This document shows positions 28,306 to 36,940 of a DNA stretch of 64,000 nucleotides, one piece after another. Numbering within the stretch: position 1 is the first letter of the stretch; each line of letters opens with the position of its first letter. A program made the translations under genes and the position numbers. The stretch spans positions 124,001 to 188,000 of the forward strand of contig NZ_JACOPX010000003.1 of the NCBI RefSeq assembly GCF_015461835.1. Direction: 5' to 3'. The DNA comes from Pseudomonas neuropathica. Lineage in GTDB: Bacteria; Pseudomonadota; Gammaproteobacteria; Pseudomonadales; Pseudomonadaceae. The notes beneath the pieces are model-generated. The model did not search any database. It was not told the DNA's origin and saw only the letters and a list, made by a program, of their open reading frames with translations.

Positions 28306-29733
28306 TTAAAGTGAGTTCAAAAACGCCAGCAGCGCGGCACGCTGCTCAGCATTGAAAGACAAAACCTGTTGCTGCGCGGCTTGCGCTTCGCCGCCATGCC
28401 AGAGCACCGCTTCGAGCAGATTGCGCGCGCGACCGTCATGCAAAAACTGTGTGTGGCCGCTGACGGCTTGCGTCAGGCCGATCCCCCACAACGGCGGTGT
28501 GCGCCAGTCGCGGCCGGAAGCCTGGAATTCCGTACGGTTGTCGGCCAGACCGTCGCCCATGTCATGCAGCAACAGATCGCTGTACGGGCGAATCACTTGA
28601 TTGGCCAGTTCAGGTTCGGCCGCGTTGGCGGCGGTGGTGTATTTCGGTGTATGACACGACTGGCAGCCGGCCTGGAAAAACAGGTTCTTGCCGGCCAGCA
28701 CTTCTGCATCGTTGACGCCACGACGTGCCGGCACAGCGAGGTTACGGCTGTAGAACAGCACCAGACGCAGAATGTTATCGCTGACTTCCGGCTCGCCGTC
28801 CGGGCCATTGCCGTTCGGTGCCTGTTTGCAGGCAGTTTGCGCCTCGGTGCAGTCATCGAAGGGGCGCAGACTGGTGGTGAGGCCCATGTCACCGGAAAAC
28901 GCGTGGACGTTCTGTTGATTGAGGTTCGGTTGCCCGGCCTTCCAGCCGAATCTGCCCATGACGGTCTTCTGCAACGCATCATCCCAGACCTGATTGGGAC
29001 GGCCATTGATGCCTTTGTTGTCTTTGGCTTGCGCGGTGGCGTTGGCCAGAATCGCTTCTTCGGGGATCGCTTCGAGCAGGCCCAGACCAATCATCGGCGG
29101 GGCAACGCGGGCCGAGAAGCGCGTGTCCGGGTGCATCGGGCCGTAGCCCAGTTGGGTGATCTGCAACACTGGCTTGCGCAATTCGACTTCGGTGCCGTCC
29201 TTGAAACGCACGGGCACTGGCGTGTAATCGACGCGCACTTTGCCTTCCGGGGCGACGCCGGGCACGGCCATGTCCTGGAACTGGCCGCCGTAGACCGGCT
29301 CCGGCACTACGCCAGCCTGCTCGATGAGCCGGGCATATTCCGGCGCGTCGGGGATCGACAGCCTGACCAGCATCGACACCGCGTTGGCCGCATCCGGCGT
29401 CGGTGGGTGGCCGCGACCGTCCTTGATGTGGCAGTTCTGGCAGGCGTTGGTGTTGAACAACGGGCCGAGGCCATCGCGCGCCGTGGTGGTCGACGGTGCG
29501 ATCACCCATGGGCTGCGGAAAAAGCTGTTGCCGACACTGAAGTCCACTCGCCGTGACGGTGGCAGGTTGGCCGAGGGCAGGGAGAATGCGTTCTGATCGG
29601 TCTTGCGCACAGTCGCTGCACCGCCCGAACGTGCTTCACCAGGCTCGGCTTTGGTGAAACGCGGGGCGTCATCGCAGGCACTCAGGCCCAGGGCCAGCAA
29701 CAGTGCGGACAAGCGAAGAGGCAGCGAGGGCAT
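28306..29733 (-). CDS. Di-heme oxidoreductase-family lipoprotein (COG3488)
   Basis: A 475-residue secreted c-type cytochrome with two heme sites, CQNCH (FNTNACQNCHIKDG) and CQSCH (QAGCQSCHTPKY), as in the DHOR/thiol-oxidoreductase-like family. The N-terminus ALLLALGLSAC is a lipoprotein signal. The ATG at 29733 has AGGA 8 bases upstream. It is the first gene of a three-gene set with an imelysin and a DUF1513 protein. Redox chemistry on iron or on a ligand outside the inner membrane is a reasonable guess; there is no direct evidence. Confidence 0.88.
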   Translation of the reverse strand: MPSLPLRLSALLLALGLSACDDAPRFTKAEPGEARSGGAATVRKTDQNAFSLPSANLPPSRRVDFSVGNSFFRSPWVIAPSTTTARDGLGPLFNTNACQNCHIKDGRGHPPTPDAANAVSMLVRLSIPDAPEYARLIEQAGVVPEPVYGGQFQDMAVPGVAPEGKVRVDYTPVPVRFKDGTEVELRKPVLQITQLGYGPMHPDTRFSARVAPPMIGLGLLEAIPEEAILANATAQAKDNKGINGRPNQVWDDALQKTVMGRFGWKAGQPNLNQQNVHAFSGDMGLTTSLRPFDDCTEAQTACKQAPNGNGPDGEPEVSDNILRLVLFYSRNLAVPARRGVNDAEVLAGKNLFFQAGCQSCHTPKYTTAANAAEPELANQVIRPYSDLLLHDMGDGLADNRTEFQASGRDWRTPPLWGIGLTQAVSGHTQFLHDGRARNLLEAVLWHGGEAQAAQQQVLSFNAEQRAALLAFLNSL

Positions 29734-29851
29734 CAGACATCCTGCGGACGGGCGAAAATAAAGGCGCAAAGTCTAACAGGGCGAAGGGGTTTGAATAAGA
29801 GGAATTATCGTTTGCTTGATACAGCGCAAATCTGAAGAGCAATGCAAAACC

Positions 29852-29940
29852 CTGTAGGAGCTGCCGAAGGCTGCGATCTTTTGATCTGTCTTTTTTAGAA
29901 GCAAAGTCAAAAGATCGCAGCCTTCGGCAGCTCCTACAGT
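29852..29940. repeat. REP-type palindrome, family A
   Basis: Inverted arms CTGTAGGAGCTGCCGAAGGC...GATCTTTTGA and the reverse copy surround a 25-base centre. It lies between icmP and the di-heme gene. Confidence 0.93.
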
Positions 29941-29961
29941 GGGCCGTGTACGGCAGATATG

Positions 29962-29991
29962 AAAAAGGCGACCCGAAGGTCGCCTTTTTTT
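29962..29991 (-). terminator. icmP terminator
   Basis: The stem AAAAAGGCGACC / GGTCGCCTTTTT with a CGAA loop is followed by a T-run on both strands. It ends the icmP transcript before the di-heme set. Confidence 0.92.
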
Positions 29992-30007
29992 GAATCGGAC
30001 GCAGTGA

Positions 30008-31351
30008 TCAGAACTCGTGATCAGCGTTGTCCGGGTTCAGGTCGCTGATGCCCAGTTTGCCGGCAGCGGCTTCGATCGAACCGGTCTGCTTGACCAGCGA
30101 GGCGATGGCGTCGCGAACGATCTGGTTGCCCGCAGTGTTGCCGGCAGCGATCAGTTGGTCGTAGTGCTCACCCTTGTTGGCGTGATCGACCATGACCTGG
30201 ATCTTCGCTTCGGTAGCGGCCAGATCGGCTTTCAGTGCGGTGTCGGCAGCCGGGTCAGCCTTGGCCACCAGCGACGACAGGCTGGCGCCGGTCATTTTGG
30301 TGCCGTCAACACGGGTGTACTCGCCCAGGTAAACGTTACGAATGCCTTTGGCATCGTAGAAGTGCGAGTTGTGGGTGTTGTCGCTGAAGCAATCCTGCTC
30401 GTCTTCAGGGGAGTTGGCTTCCAGGGAAACCTTCATACGCTCGCCCGCCAGTTCACCCAGGGACAGGCTGCCCATGCCGAAGAGCATTTTGCGCAGGCCG
30501 CTTTCGCCCGGCTCGGCTTCCAGGGTGGCACGGTAGTTGTCAGCCACGTTCGGCTTCCAGTTACCGACCATTTCTTCGAGGTCGCTGACCAGCAGTTGGG
30601 TCACGGACTTCAGGTAAGCACGACGACGATCGTTGTGACCGCCAGTGGCGCCGGCGCCTTCCAGGTAGTCGGAGGCCGGACGGTTGCCAGCGCCAGGGCC
30701 GGTGCCGTTGAGGTCCTGGCCCCACAGCAGGAATTCGATCGCGTGGTAGCCGGTGGCGACGTTGGCTTCGGAACCGCCCAGCTCGTTGAGGCTGGCGAGT
30801 TTTTCCGGAGTGATGTCTTTGACGTCGACCTTGTCTTCGCCGACCTGGACTTCGGTGTTGGCGATGATATTGGCGGTGGCGCCCGGGTTACCCAGTGCGT
30901 GCTCGTAGGATTTGTCGACGTAGTCGATCAGACCCTCGTCCAGTGGCCAGGCGTTAACCTGACCTTCCCAATCGTCGATGATGGTGTTGCCGAAGCGGAA
31001 CACTTCGCTCTGCAAGTACGGAACGCGCGCGGCGACCCAGGCAGCCTTGGCGGCTTTCAGGGTGTCGGCGTTCGGCTTGGCGAGGAAGGCGTCGACGGCG
31101 GTCTGCAGGGTTTTCGCGGTGGATTCGGCATCGCTGTAAACGGCGAAGACCATGTCGGCGTAGTGCGCGACCACAGCCTTGGCGGCGGCTTCGTCGACTT
31201 TACCGGCAGCGGCAGGCGCCGCAGGTGCGCTGGTGCTGGCGGCTGGCGTCGGTGCGGCCGGAGCGGCGGCCTTGTCTTTGCCTTCGCCGCAACCGGCGAG
31301 GGAAATAGCGATGGCCAGCAGACTGGCGGTAGCCAGAGGCATACGAATCAT
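30008..31351 (-). CDS. icmP: Imelysin-family lipoprotein (IcmP-like, peptidase M75)
   Basis: A 447-residue outer-membrane or periplasmic lipoprotein. The signal ends in SLAGC (lipobox), followed by a flexible Ala/Pro linker of about 35 residues. The imelysin motif G-x-H-x-x-E is intact in ATGYHAIEFLLWGQDLNG. The P. aeruginosa homologue (PA4370 by my memory) is an insulin-cleaving metalloproteinase regulated by iron. The ATG at 31351 is preferred because AGGA lies 8 bases before it. A Fur-like palindrome lies about 60 bases upstream. Confidence 0.88.
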   Translation of the reverse strand: MIRMPLATASLLAIAISLAGCGEGKDKAAAPAAPTPAASTSAPAAPAAAGKVDEAAAKAVVAHYADMVFAVYSDAESTAKTLQTAVDAFLAKPNADTLKAAKAAWVAARVPYLQSEVFRFGNTIIDDWEGQVNAWPLDEGLIDYVDKSYEHALGNPGATANIIANTEVQVGEDKVDVKDITPEKLASLNELGGSEANVATGYHAIEFLLWGQDLNGTGPGAGNRPASDYLEGAGATGGHNDRRRAYLKSVTQLLVSDLEEMVGNWKPNVADNYRATLEAEPGESGLRKMLFGMGSLSLGELAGERMKVSLEANSPEDEQDCFSDNTHNSHFYDAKGIRNVYLGEYTRVDGTKMTGASLSSLVAKADPAADTALKADLAATEAKIQVMVDHANKGEHYDQLIAAGNTAGNQIVRDAIASLVKQTGSIEAAAGKLGISDLNPDNADHEF

Positions 31352-31408
31352 GGCGAACATCCTGCTTCGGTAGTTGATTGGACTGGCGCGGGGGCGCGCA
31401 AAACTGCG

Positions 31409-31435
31409 ACATAATGCAAATCTTTCGCATTATGT
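31409..31435 (-). promoter_or_regulatory. Fur-like operator of icmP
   Basis: Perfect 9-base arms ACATAATGC / GCATTATGT surround AAATCTTTC. The stretch GCAAATCTTTCGCATTAT resembles Pseudomonas Fur boxes. The two best 19-base registers match the classical box at 13 and 12 positions. Confidence 0.55.
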
Positions 31436-31490
31436 GTAAAGGGTTGTGGCTGGAAATATTTCTTATTTACGTCGGTGTGATGGCACAGAT

Positions 31491-31574
31491 CAAAAGATCG
31501 CAGCCTCGTTGCACTCGACAGCTCCTACAGGGGAATGCGATTCATGTAGGAGCTGCCGCAGGCTGCGATCTTTG
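31491..31574. repeat. REP-type palindrome, family A (imperfect)
   Basis: AAAGATCGCAGCCT...GACAGCTCCTACAG and the reverse copy TGTAGGAGCTGCCGCAGGCT...GATCTTT. The left arm carries an insertion of about 8 bases. It lies directly after the bifA stop. Confidence 0.85.
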
Positions 31575-31577
31575 CTT

Positions 31578-33629
31578 TTAGAGAATTGCTGCGTTACTGC
31601 GTTGCGCCTGTTTGAGATAGGCGCCCAGTTCCCGGGCCGGCAGCGGTTTGCTGTAGTGGTAACCCTGACCTTCGTGGCAGCCTTCGGAGATGATGTAGCT
31701 TTCCTGTTCGGCGGTTTCCACGCCCTCGGCGATCACCTGCATGCCGAGGCTCTTGCCCAGTTGAATGATCGCGCGAACGATGGTCGCATCGTCGTCGTCA
31801 TCGAGCAGGTCCTGAACGAAGCTCTTGTCGATCTTGATCTTGTCCAGCGGCAGGCTTTTCAGATAGCTCAGGGATGAATAGCCGGTGCCGAAGTCATCGA
31901 TGGCGATCAATGCGCCAGAGCGGCGCAGGCTGAGCAAGTGCTGGGCGGCGGTGCTGATGTCTTCCATCAGGCCGGTTTCGGTGACCTCCAGTTCCAGACT
32001 GCGCGGTGGCAGGCGGTACATCTGCAGCAGGTTGTTGACCACTCGCGGTAGCTCGGCGTGGTGCAACTGAACCGTCGACAGGTTGACCGCCATGCGCAAG
32101 TCGACAAAGCCCTGATCGTGCCATTCGCGCAATTGCTTACAGGCCTGATCGAGCACCCATTCGCCAATGGCGATGATCGTGCCGTTCTGCTCCGCCAGCG
32201 GGATGAACAAGTCCGGCGGCACCAGACCGTGTTCCGGATGCTGCCAGCGAATCAGCGCTTCGACGCCGACCACGCGGTGATCGCGATAGCTGATCTGCGG
32301 TTGATAAACCAGATAGAACTGATCGCGCAACAGTGCATCGCGCAAGTCTTTTTCCAGCTCGCGACGACGGCGCATCTCGCTGTCGACGCTGGCGATATAG
32401 AACTGATAGCGGTTGCGTGAGCGGGTCTTGGCCAGGGTCATGGTCTGCTCGGCCTTCTGCAACAGCTTCTCGGTGCTGTCGCCGTCCTCCGGGAACAGGG
32501 TGATGCCAATGGTCGCGCGCAGGCGGATTTCCTGATGGTCGAGGGCGAACGGCGCCTCCAGATCATCAAGGATGCTTTGCGCCAGTTCGGCCGCTTCGTA
32601 AGGTTGCTCGATATCCGCTTGTACCAGTGCGAACTGGTCACCGCCGAGGCGGGCGAGGGCGCCGAGGCGGCCGCTGTGGGCGCGCAGACGATCGGCCAGG
32701 GCCAACAACAATTGGTCGCCGGTCTGGTAGCTGAATTGCTCGTTGATGCCTTTGAAATCATCCAGCCCCACGCACAACACCGCGACCCGGCGTTGCAGCT
32801 TGCCGGCGTCGACCAGAATCTTGTCCAGTTGCTGCTGGAGTTGCTGGCGATTCGGCAGGCCGGTGAGGAAGTCGTACTGGGCCATGCGCAGCAGGCTGTT
32901 TTCCGCTTCATGACGCAGATGGGTGTTGCGTTCGATCGATTCAAGCAACTGATTGGCGGTGTTGATCCAGATCCCCAGCTCGTTTTTTTCGTGGCCCTTG
33001 AGCTGCGGAATCTTGTGTTCGCTGGGGCGATCGGGGTTGATCTCGGTGAGGTGTTCGATGATCCGCGACAACGGCTTGGTCAACAGCCAGTGATAGACCA
33101 GATACAACACCAGGCCCATCGCCAGTGCGCGCAAAACTCCGGAAATAAAGATGATCACCGAACTGACGATAAAGCCCTCGCCATAGGTGGCGGTGTCGAG
33201 GGTAATGCTCAGGTCACCGTAGTACTCGCTGTACGGACCACGCCCTACCAGTTGCGTGGTGAAGGTGCGTTCCTGGCCGAGAATCAGGTCGGTCAGCCAG
33301 CGGCTGTTGGACTGCTGCAATTCGCGGGATTTCTGCGCGAGCATGGCTTCGTTGGGATGGCCGATAGAAGCCTGACGCACGGCATCGTCCTGGAACAGGC
33401 CTTCGATCACCTGCATACCCATTTCCCGGTCAAGGCTGTAAACCGCCTGGGTCGAGGGATCGCGGAACATGTCGAGGATGCGTTCGGCGTCGCCGGCAAC
33501 GGCCTGGCGGGTTTTGTAAGCATCGAAAACGATCTGTGCGCAGCTCAAGACTACGCCGACGATCAATGCCGACAGGAGCACGACCCGGAGCAACTTCACC
33601 GACAAGCTGTTCTTGAGTTCCAGCTTCAA
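31578..33629 (-). CDS. bifA: Cyclic-di-GMP phosphodiesterase BifA
   Basis: A 683-residue inner-membrane enzyme: helix 1 (residues 12-34), a periplasmic part of about 130 residues, helix 2 (about 152-176), HAMP, a degenerate GGDEF domain with RLGGDQFALV (GGDQF) and an active EAL domain (GVEALIRWQHPEHG, with DDFGTGYSSLSYL and the ExxK-type residues). The GGDQF signature is the hallmark of BifA, which breaks down c-di-GMP and controls biofilm, swarming and surface attachment. It is monocistronic here. Confidence 0.94.
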   Translation of the reverse strand: MKLELKNSLSVKLLRVVLLSALIVGVVLSCAQIVFDAYKTRQAVAGDAERILDMFRDPSTQAVYSLDREMGMQVIEGLFQDDAVRQASIGHPNEAMLAQKSRELQQSNSRWLTDLILGQERTFTTQLVGRGPYSEYYGDLSITLDTATYGEGFIVSSVIIFISGVLRALAMGLVLYLVYHWLLTKPLSRIIEHLTEINPDRPSEHKIPQLKGHEKNELGIWINTANQLLESIERNTHLRHEAENSLLRMAQYDFLTGLPNRQQLQQQLDKILVDAGKLQRRVAVLCVGLDDFKGINEQFSYQTGDQLLLALADRLRAHSGRLGALARLGGDQFALVQADIEQPYEAAELAQSILDDLEAPFALDHQEIRLRATIGITLFPEDGDSTEKLLQKAEQTMTLAKTRSRNRYQFYIASVDSEMRRRRELEKDLRDALLRDQFYLVYQPQISYRDHRVVGVEALIRWQHPEHGLVPPDLFIPLAEQNGTIIAIGEWVLDQACKQLREWHDQGFVDLRMAVNLSTVQLHHAELPRVVNNLLQMYRLPPRSLELEVTETGLMEDISTAAQHLLSLRRSGALIAIDDFGTGYSSLSYLKSLPLDKIKIDKSFVQDLLDDDDDATIVRAIIQLGKSLGMQVIAEGVETAEQESYIISEGCHEGQGYHYSKPLPARELGAYLKQAQRSNAAIL

Positions 33630-33905
33630 AGGGTTATTCCTTGTTCCGTGCGGGTAGCGTCAAGTTGCCATGAGTATTGGCAATCCCGAGTTGGCAGTCA
33701 AAGGGACAATCAGACCGGGGACGATTCGCCCATAGCCTTGGCCGAAATGCTGCTGTCTGGAGTATTAGCCCTAATTCGTACTATGTCGGTAGTTTCGCCC
33801 CTCAACTTGAGCGGTTCGCAGTATTTTTTCCTTTTTTTGATGTTAGCCCGCTGTGGCATGGCGGCAAGCAGCGCCAGACAGCTTTCAGCGTGAGAAAAAC
33901 GCTAT
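33630..33905. other. bifA upstream region, no gene seen
   Basis: This is the first part of a 436-base stretch between bifA and sodB. It must carry the bifA promoter. Open frames on the plus strand lack a ribosome-binding site and run into the palindrome at 33906, so I regard them as chance. Confidence 0.4.
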
Positions 33906-34012
33906 TGATCGTTTCCACGCTCCACGTGGGAATGCCTCCAGGGACGCTCTGCGTCCAGTGACGCGGAGCGTCTCGGTATGCATTCCCACACAGGAGCGTG
34001 GGAACGATCATC
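33906..34012. repeat. Palindromic intergenic repeat, family D
   Basis: The left arm GATCGTTTCCACGCTC...GTGGGAATGCCTCCAGGGACGCT and the right arm AGCGTCTCGGTATGCATTCCCAC...GAGCGTGGGAACGATC are inverted copies with small internal hairpins. This is another repeat class common in fluorescent pseudomonads. Confidence 0.85.
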
Positions 34013-34022
34013 AAACGCCCAT

Positions 34023-34051
34023 AAAAAAACCCGGCAAAAGCCGGGTTTTTT
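34023..34051 (-). terminator. sodB terminator
   Basis: The stem AAAAACCCGGC / GCCGGGTTTTT with an AAAA loop has T-runs on both strands. It begins just after the sodB stop. Confidence 0.95.
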
Positions 34052-34065
34052 GACTGGCGCGCAGC

Positions 34066-34662
34066 TTACGCGGTGAAGGTTTTGCCTTCGAACTGCTCAG
34101 CAACGAACTTCCAGTTGACCAGGTTCCAGAACGCTTCGACATACTTCGGACGAACGTTGCGGTAGTCGATGTAGTAAGCGTGTTCCCAGACGTCGCAAGT
34201 CAGCAGCGGGGTGTCGCCGCTGGTCAGCGGGTTGCCGGCGCCGATGGTGCTGGCCAGAGCCAGGGAACCGTCAGCCTTTTTCACCAGCCAGCCCCAGCCG
34301 GAACCGAAGGTGCCGATCGAGGTTTTGCTGAATTCTTCCTTGAACTTGTCGAACGAACCGAAAGCAGCATTGATGGCTTCAGCCAGCGCGCCGGTTGGTT
34401 GACCGCCGGCGTTTGGCGCCAGGCAGTTCCAGTAGAAAGTGTGGTTCCAGACCTGAGCGGCGTTGTTGAAGATACCGCCCGAGGAAGTCTTGACGATTTC
34501 TTCCAGGGTCTTGCCTTCGAACTCGGTGCCTGGCACCAGGTTGTTCAGGTTCACGACATAGGTGTTGTGGTGCTTGTCGTGGTGGTATTCCAGGGTTTCC
34601 TTGGAAATGTGCGGCTGCAGGGCATCGTGTGCGTAAGGCAGCGGCGGCAATTCGAAAGCCAT
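34066..34662 (-). CDS. sodB: Iron superoxide dismutase
   Basis: A 198-residue cytoplasmic Fe-SOD that converts superoxide to H2O2 and O2. The metal ligands H27, H74, D157 and H161 are in the expected places ([30 protein letters not shown]). The start at 34662 ([10 protein letters not shown]) has GGAGAA 7 bases upstream on its strand. In fluorescent pseudomonads this gene is positively linked to iron through PrrF RNAs; nothing in the sequence here proves that. Confidence 0.98.
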   Translation of the reverse strand: MAFELPPLPYAHDALQPHISKETLEYHHDKHHNTYVVNLNNLVPGTEFEGKTLEEIVKTSSGGIFNNAAQVWNHTFYWNCLAPNAGGQPTGALAEAINAAFGSFDKFKEEFSKTSIGTFGSGWGWLVKKADGSLALASTIGAGNPLTSGDTPLLTCDVWEHAYYIDYRNVRPKYVEAFWNLVNWKFVAEQFEGKTFTA

Positions 34663-34838
34663 GATGATTCTCCTAATCAGGTCTGTTGCGGTGAGCGCAA
34701 GGCCGATCACGGGCGGCCAGAAATGCACCGGCGAGTTTTTACTCTTTGCGGCGCAGGGTTTCGATCATAGCACCGGGGTTGCGCCATAACCACGCAACAA
34801 CTGTGTGGGATAGAGGTTCCAGAGCCTTTTGGAATAAA

Positions 34839-35441
34839 TCAGGATGCCAATATCAATTGCCCCGCGACCGTGAACATCATCAACGCCACCACCAGATCAA
34901 GGATCCGCCAGGTACTCGGCCGGGCCAGCCAGGGCGCCAACCACGCTGCGCCCAATGCCAAGGTGAAAAACCACAACAGCGAAGCACTCGCCGCCCCGAC
35001 GACATAAGCCCCTGGCACCGATTGTTGCGCGCCGAGCGAGCCGATCAACAACACCGTATCCAGGTAAACGTGCGGATTGAGCAGCGTCACCGCCAAAGCG
35101 CTGAGCATCACCGCCCGCAGGGAGCGCACGGTCTGGTTCTCGCCCTGACCCAGGCTCTGTTTCGAACAGGCCCGGCGTAGCGCCTGGCTGCCGTACCAAA
35201 TCAGAAACGTCGCGCCGCCCCAACGGGCAATGGCGAGCAGCGTCGGGTTCTGCGCCAGAATCGTCGCCAGGCCGAATACCCCAGCCGCCACGAGCAGTGC
35301 ATCGCAGATCACGCACAACGCCGCCACGGGCAGGTGATGTTCACGACGCAGGCTCTGCGCCAATACAAAAGCGTTCTGCGTGCCGATCGCCATGATCAGC
35401 CCGAACGCCACCAGCAGGCCGTTCACATAGCTTTGCCACAT
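34839..35441 (-). CDS. argO: LysE/ArgO-family amino-acid exporter
   Basis: A 200-residue transporter with six membrane helices. The LysE signature is in GLIMAIGTQNAFVLAQSLRR (residues 14-33), and LNPHVYLDTVLLIGSLG is the second family motif. Such proteins export arginine or lysine and analogues. A divergent ArgP-type regulator lies two genes away, a pairing that supports the ArgO name. The start ATG at 35441 follows the ACT-domain gene by 5 bases, so these two are one operon. Confidence 0.87.
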   Translation of the reverse strand: MWQSYVNGLLVAFGLIMAIGTQNAFVLAQSLRREHHLPVAALCVICDALLVAAGVFGLATILAQNPTLLAIARWGGATFLIWYGSQALRRACSKQSLGQGENQTVRSLRAVMLSALAVTLLNPHVYLDTVLLIGSLGAQQSVPGAYVVGAASASLLWFFTLALGAAWLAPWLARPSTWRILDLVVALMMFTVAGQLILAS

Positions 35442-35446
35442 AACAA

Positions 35447-35848
35447 TTACTCCGCGTTGGCTGCGAGATCGCGCAGCACTTGCATGGCGCGTTCGGCGTC
35501 GGCCTGGCCGACGAACAAATGGTCGTGGTAGTAACCGGCGATCACGTTGCAACTGATCCCGGCCTTGCCCAGTGCCGTGGCGAATGCGGCGGTGAGGCCC
35601 ACGGCTTCCAGCGCCGAGTGCACGTTGAGGGTGATCCACGCGGCGACGTAGTCGAAACTGAAACCGGCCTGTTCAGCTTGGGAGCGTTCGAGAATCACGG
35701 TCAGGCCTTCCTGTTCGCGGAAGCTGCCGACGATCTCCAGATCCCTCGGTAACACGCCGTCGGGCAGGGTGCAGAATACGTATTCGCCGGCGTTCAGTTG
35801 CGGGCTCATGCTGCGCAACAAGGTTGTAAGTGAGGTTTCGCCAGCCAT
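35447..35848 (-). CDS. ACT-domain protein
   Basis: A 133-residue cytoplasmic protein with two ACT-like halves: GEYVFCTLPDG...EGLTVILERSQAEQAG, and ITLNVHSALEAVGLTAAFATALGKAGISCNVIAGYYHDHLFV. Such proteins usually bind amino acids and act as sensors. It lies just before the exporter gene, so it may sense the exported amino acid; this is inference. Confidence 0.83.
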   Translation of the reverse strand: MAGETSLTTLLRSMSPQLNAGEYVFCTLPDGVLPRDLEIVGSFREQEGLTVILERSQAEQAGFSFDYVAAWITLNVHSALEAVGLTAAFATALGKAGISCNVIAGYYHDHLFVGQADAERAMQVLRDLAANAE

Positions 35849-35944
35849 TGCAGTGATCCTTGATAAAGAGTGCTTGCTGGCTATTCTCCGGGCGAAACCT
35901 GTATAAGAAAAACCAATAGTGCTGATCGCTCATTAGGAAAACTG

Positions 35945-36844
35945 ATGTTCGACTACAAATTGCTATCTGCTCTGGCCGCCGTGGTCGAGCAGGCCGGCTT
36001 CGAACGGGCCGCGCAGGTGCTGGGTTTGTCGCAATCGGCGATTTCGCAGCGGATCAAACTGCTCGAAGCGCGGGTCGGCCAGCCGGTGTTGATTCGCGGC
36101 ACGCCACCGTCGCCGACCGAAATAGGCCGGCGTCTGCTCAACCATGTGCAACAGGTGCGTCTGCTTGAGCGCGACTTGCAGACTCTCGTGCCCGCGCTGG
36201 ACGAAGAGGGCCTGCCTGAGCGTCTGCGCATCGCGTTGAATGCCGACAGCCTCGCCACGTGGTGGGCCGAAGCAGTGGGGGATTTCTGCGCCGAACAACA
36301 TTTGCTGCTCGATCTGGTTGTTGAAGACCAGACCGTCGGCCTCAAACGCATGCGCGCCGGTGAAGTGGCCGCGTGCCTTTGTGCCAGTGAACGACCGGTA
36401 GCCGGCGCGCGCAGTGTCTTGCTGGGTGCGATGCGTTATCGCGCGCTGGCCAGCCCGGCGTTCATCGCACGGCATTTCCCCGACGGCGTGCGCGCCGAGC
36501 AACTGCCACGCACGCCGGCGCTGGTGTTCGGCCCGGACGACTTTCTCCAGCATCGTTATCTCGCCTCGTTGGGCGTCGACGGCGGTTTCGAGCACCATCT
36601 GTGCCCGTCCTCGGAAGGTTTTATCCGCCTGACCGAAGCCGGTCTCGGTTGGGGACTGGTGCCGGAACTGCAAGTTCGCGATCAGTTGCAACGCGGGGTG
36701 TTGTGCGAGTTGTTGCCAGATAAACCGATCGATGTGCCGTTGTACTGGCATCATTGGCGCAATGGCGGTCAGCTTCTAGGCTTGCTGACCGAGCAATTGG
36801 TGCGTTCATCGGCGCAATGGCTAGTGCCTTTAAAACAGCCATAA
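35945..36844 (+). CDS. argP: LysR-family regulator ArgP (IciA)
   Basis: A 299-residue LysR regulator. The N-terminal HTH is AAVVEQAGFERAAQVLGLSQ with SAISQRIKLLE, highly typical of ArgP. In E. coli ArgP activates argO in response to arginine and lysine. Here it is divergent from the ACT-argO operon with 96 bases between starts, so it should bind that interval. The start ATG at 35945 gives the standard MFDYKLLSALAAV beginning. Confidence 0.92.
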   Translation: MFDYKLLSALAAVVEQAGFERAAQVLGLSQSAISQRIKLLEARVGQPVLIRGTPPSPTEIGRRLLNHVQQVRLLERDLQTLVPALDEEGLPERLRIALNADSLATWWAEAVGDFCAEQHLLLDLVVEDQTVGLKRMRAGEVAACLCASERPVAGARSVLLGAMRYRALASPAFIARHFPDGVRAEQLPRTPALVFGPDDFLQHRYLASLGVDGGFEHHLCPSSEGFIRLTEAGLGWGLVPELQVRDQLQRGVLCELLPDKPIDVPLYWHHWRNGGQLLGLLTEQLVRSSAQWLVPLKQP

Positions 36845-36940
36845 GCGTCAAGCTGCGAGCGGCAAGTTGTGGGCTTGCGCACCGTTTTTACTTGCAGATG
36901 GAGGCTTGATGCTTGCAGCTGCTTTTTGTTGGAGTTTTGC

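Noticed and set aside
33677..33961. A 94-codon frame on the plus strand between bifA and sodB
   Set aside because: No ribosome-binding site, atypical composition, and it ends inside a palindromic repeat.
36845..36935. AAGCTGC / GCAGCT-type sequence before the epimerase gene as a REP
   Set aside because: Only short, degenerate inverted pieces are seen and it does not match the other REP families; too weak to report.
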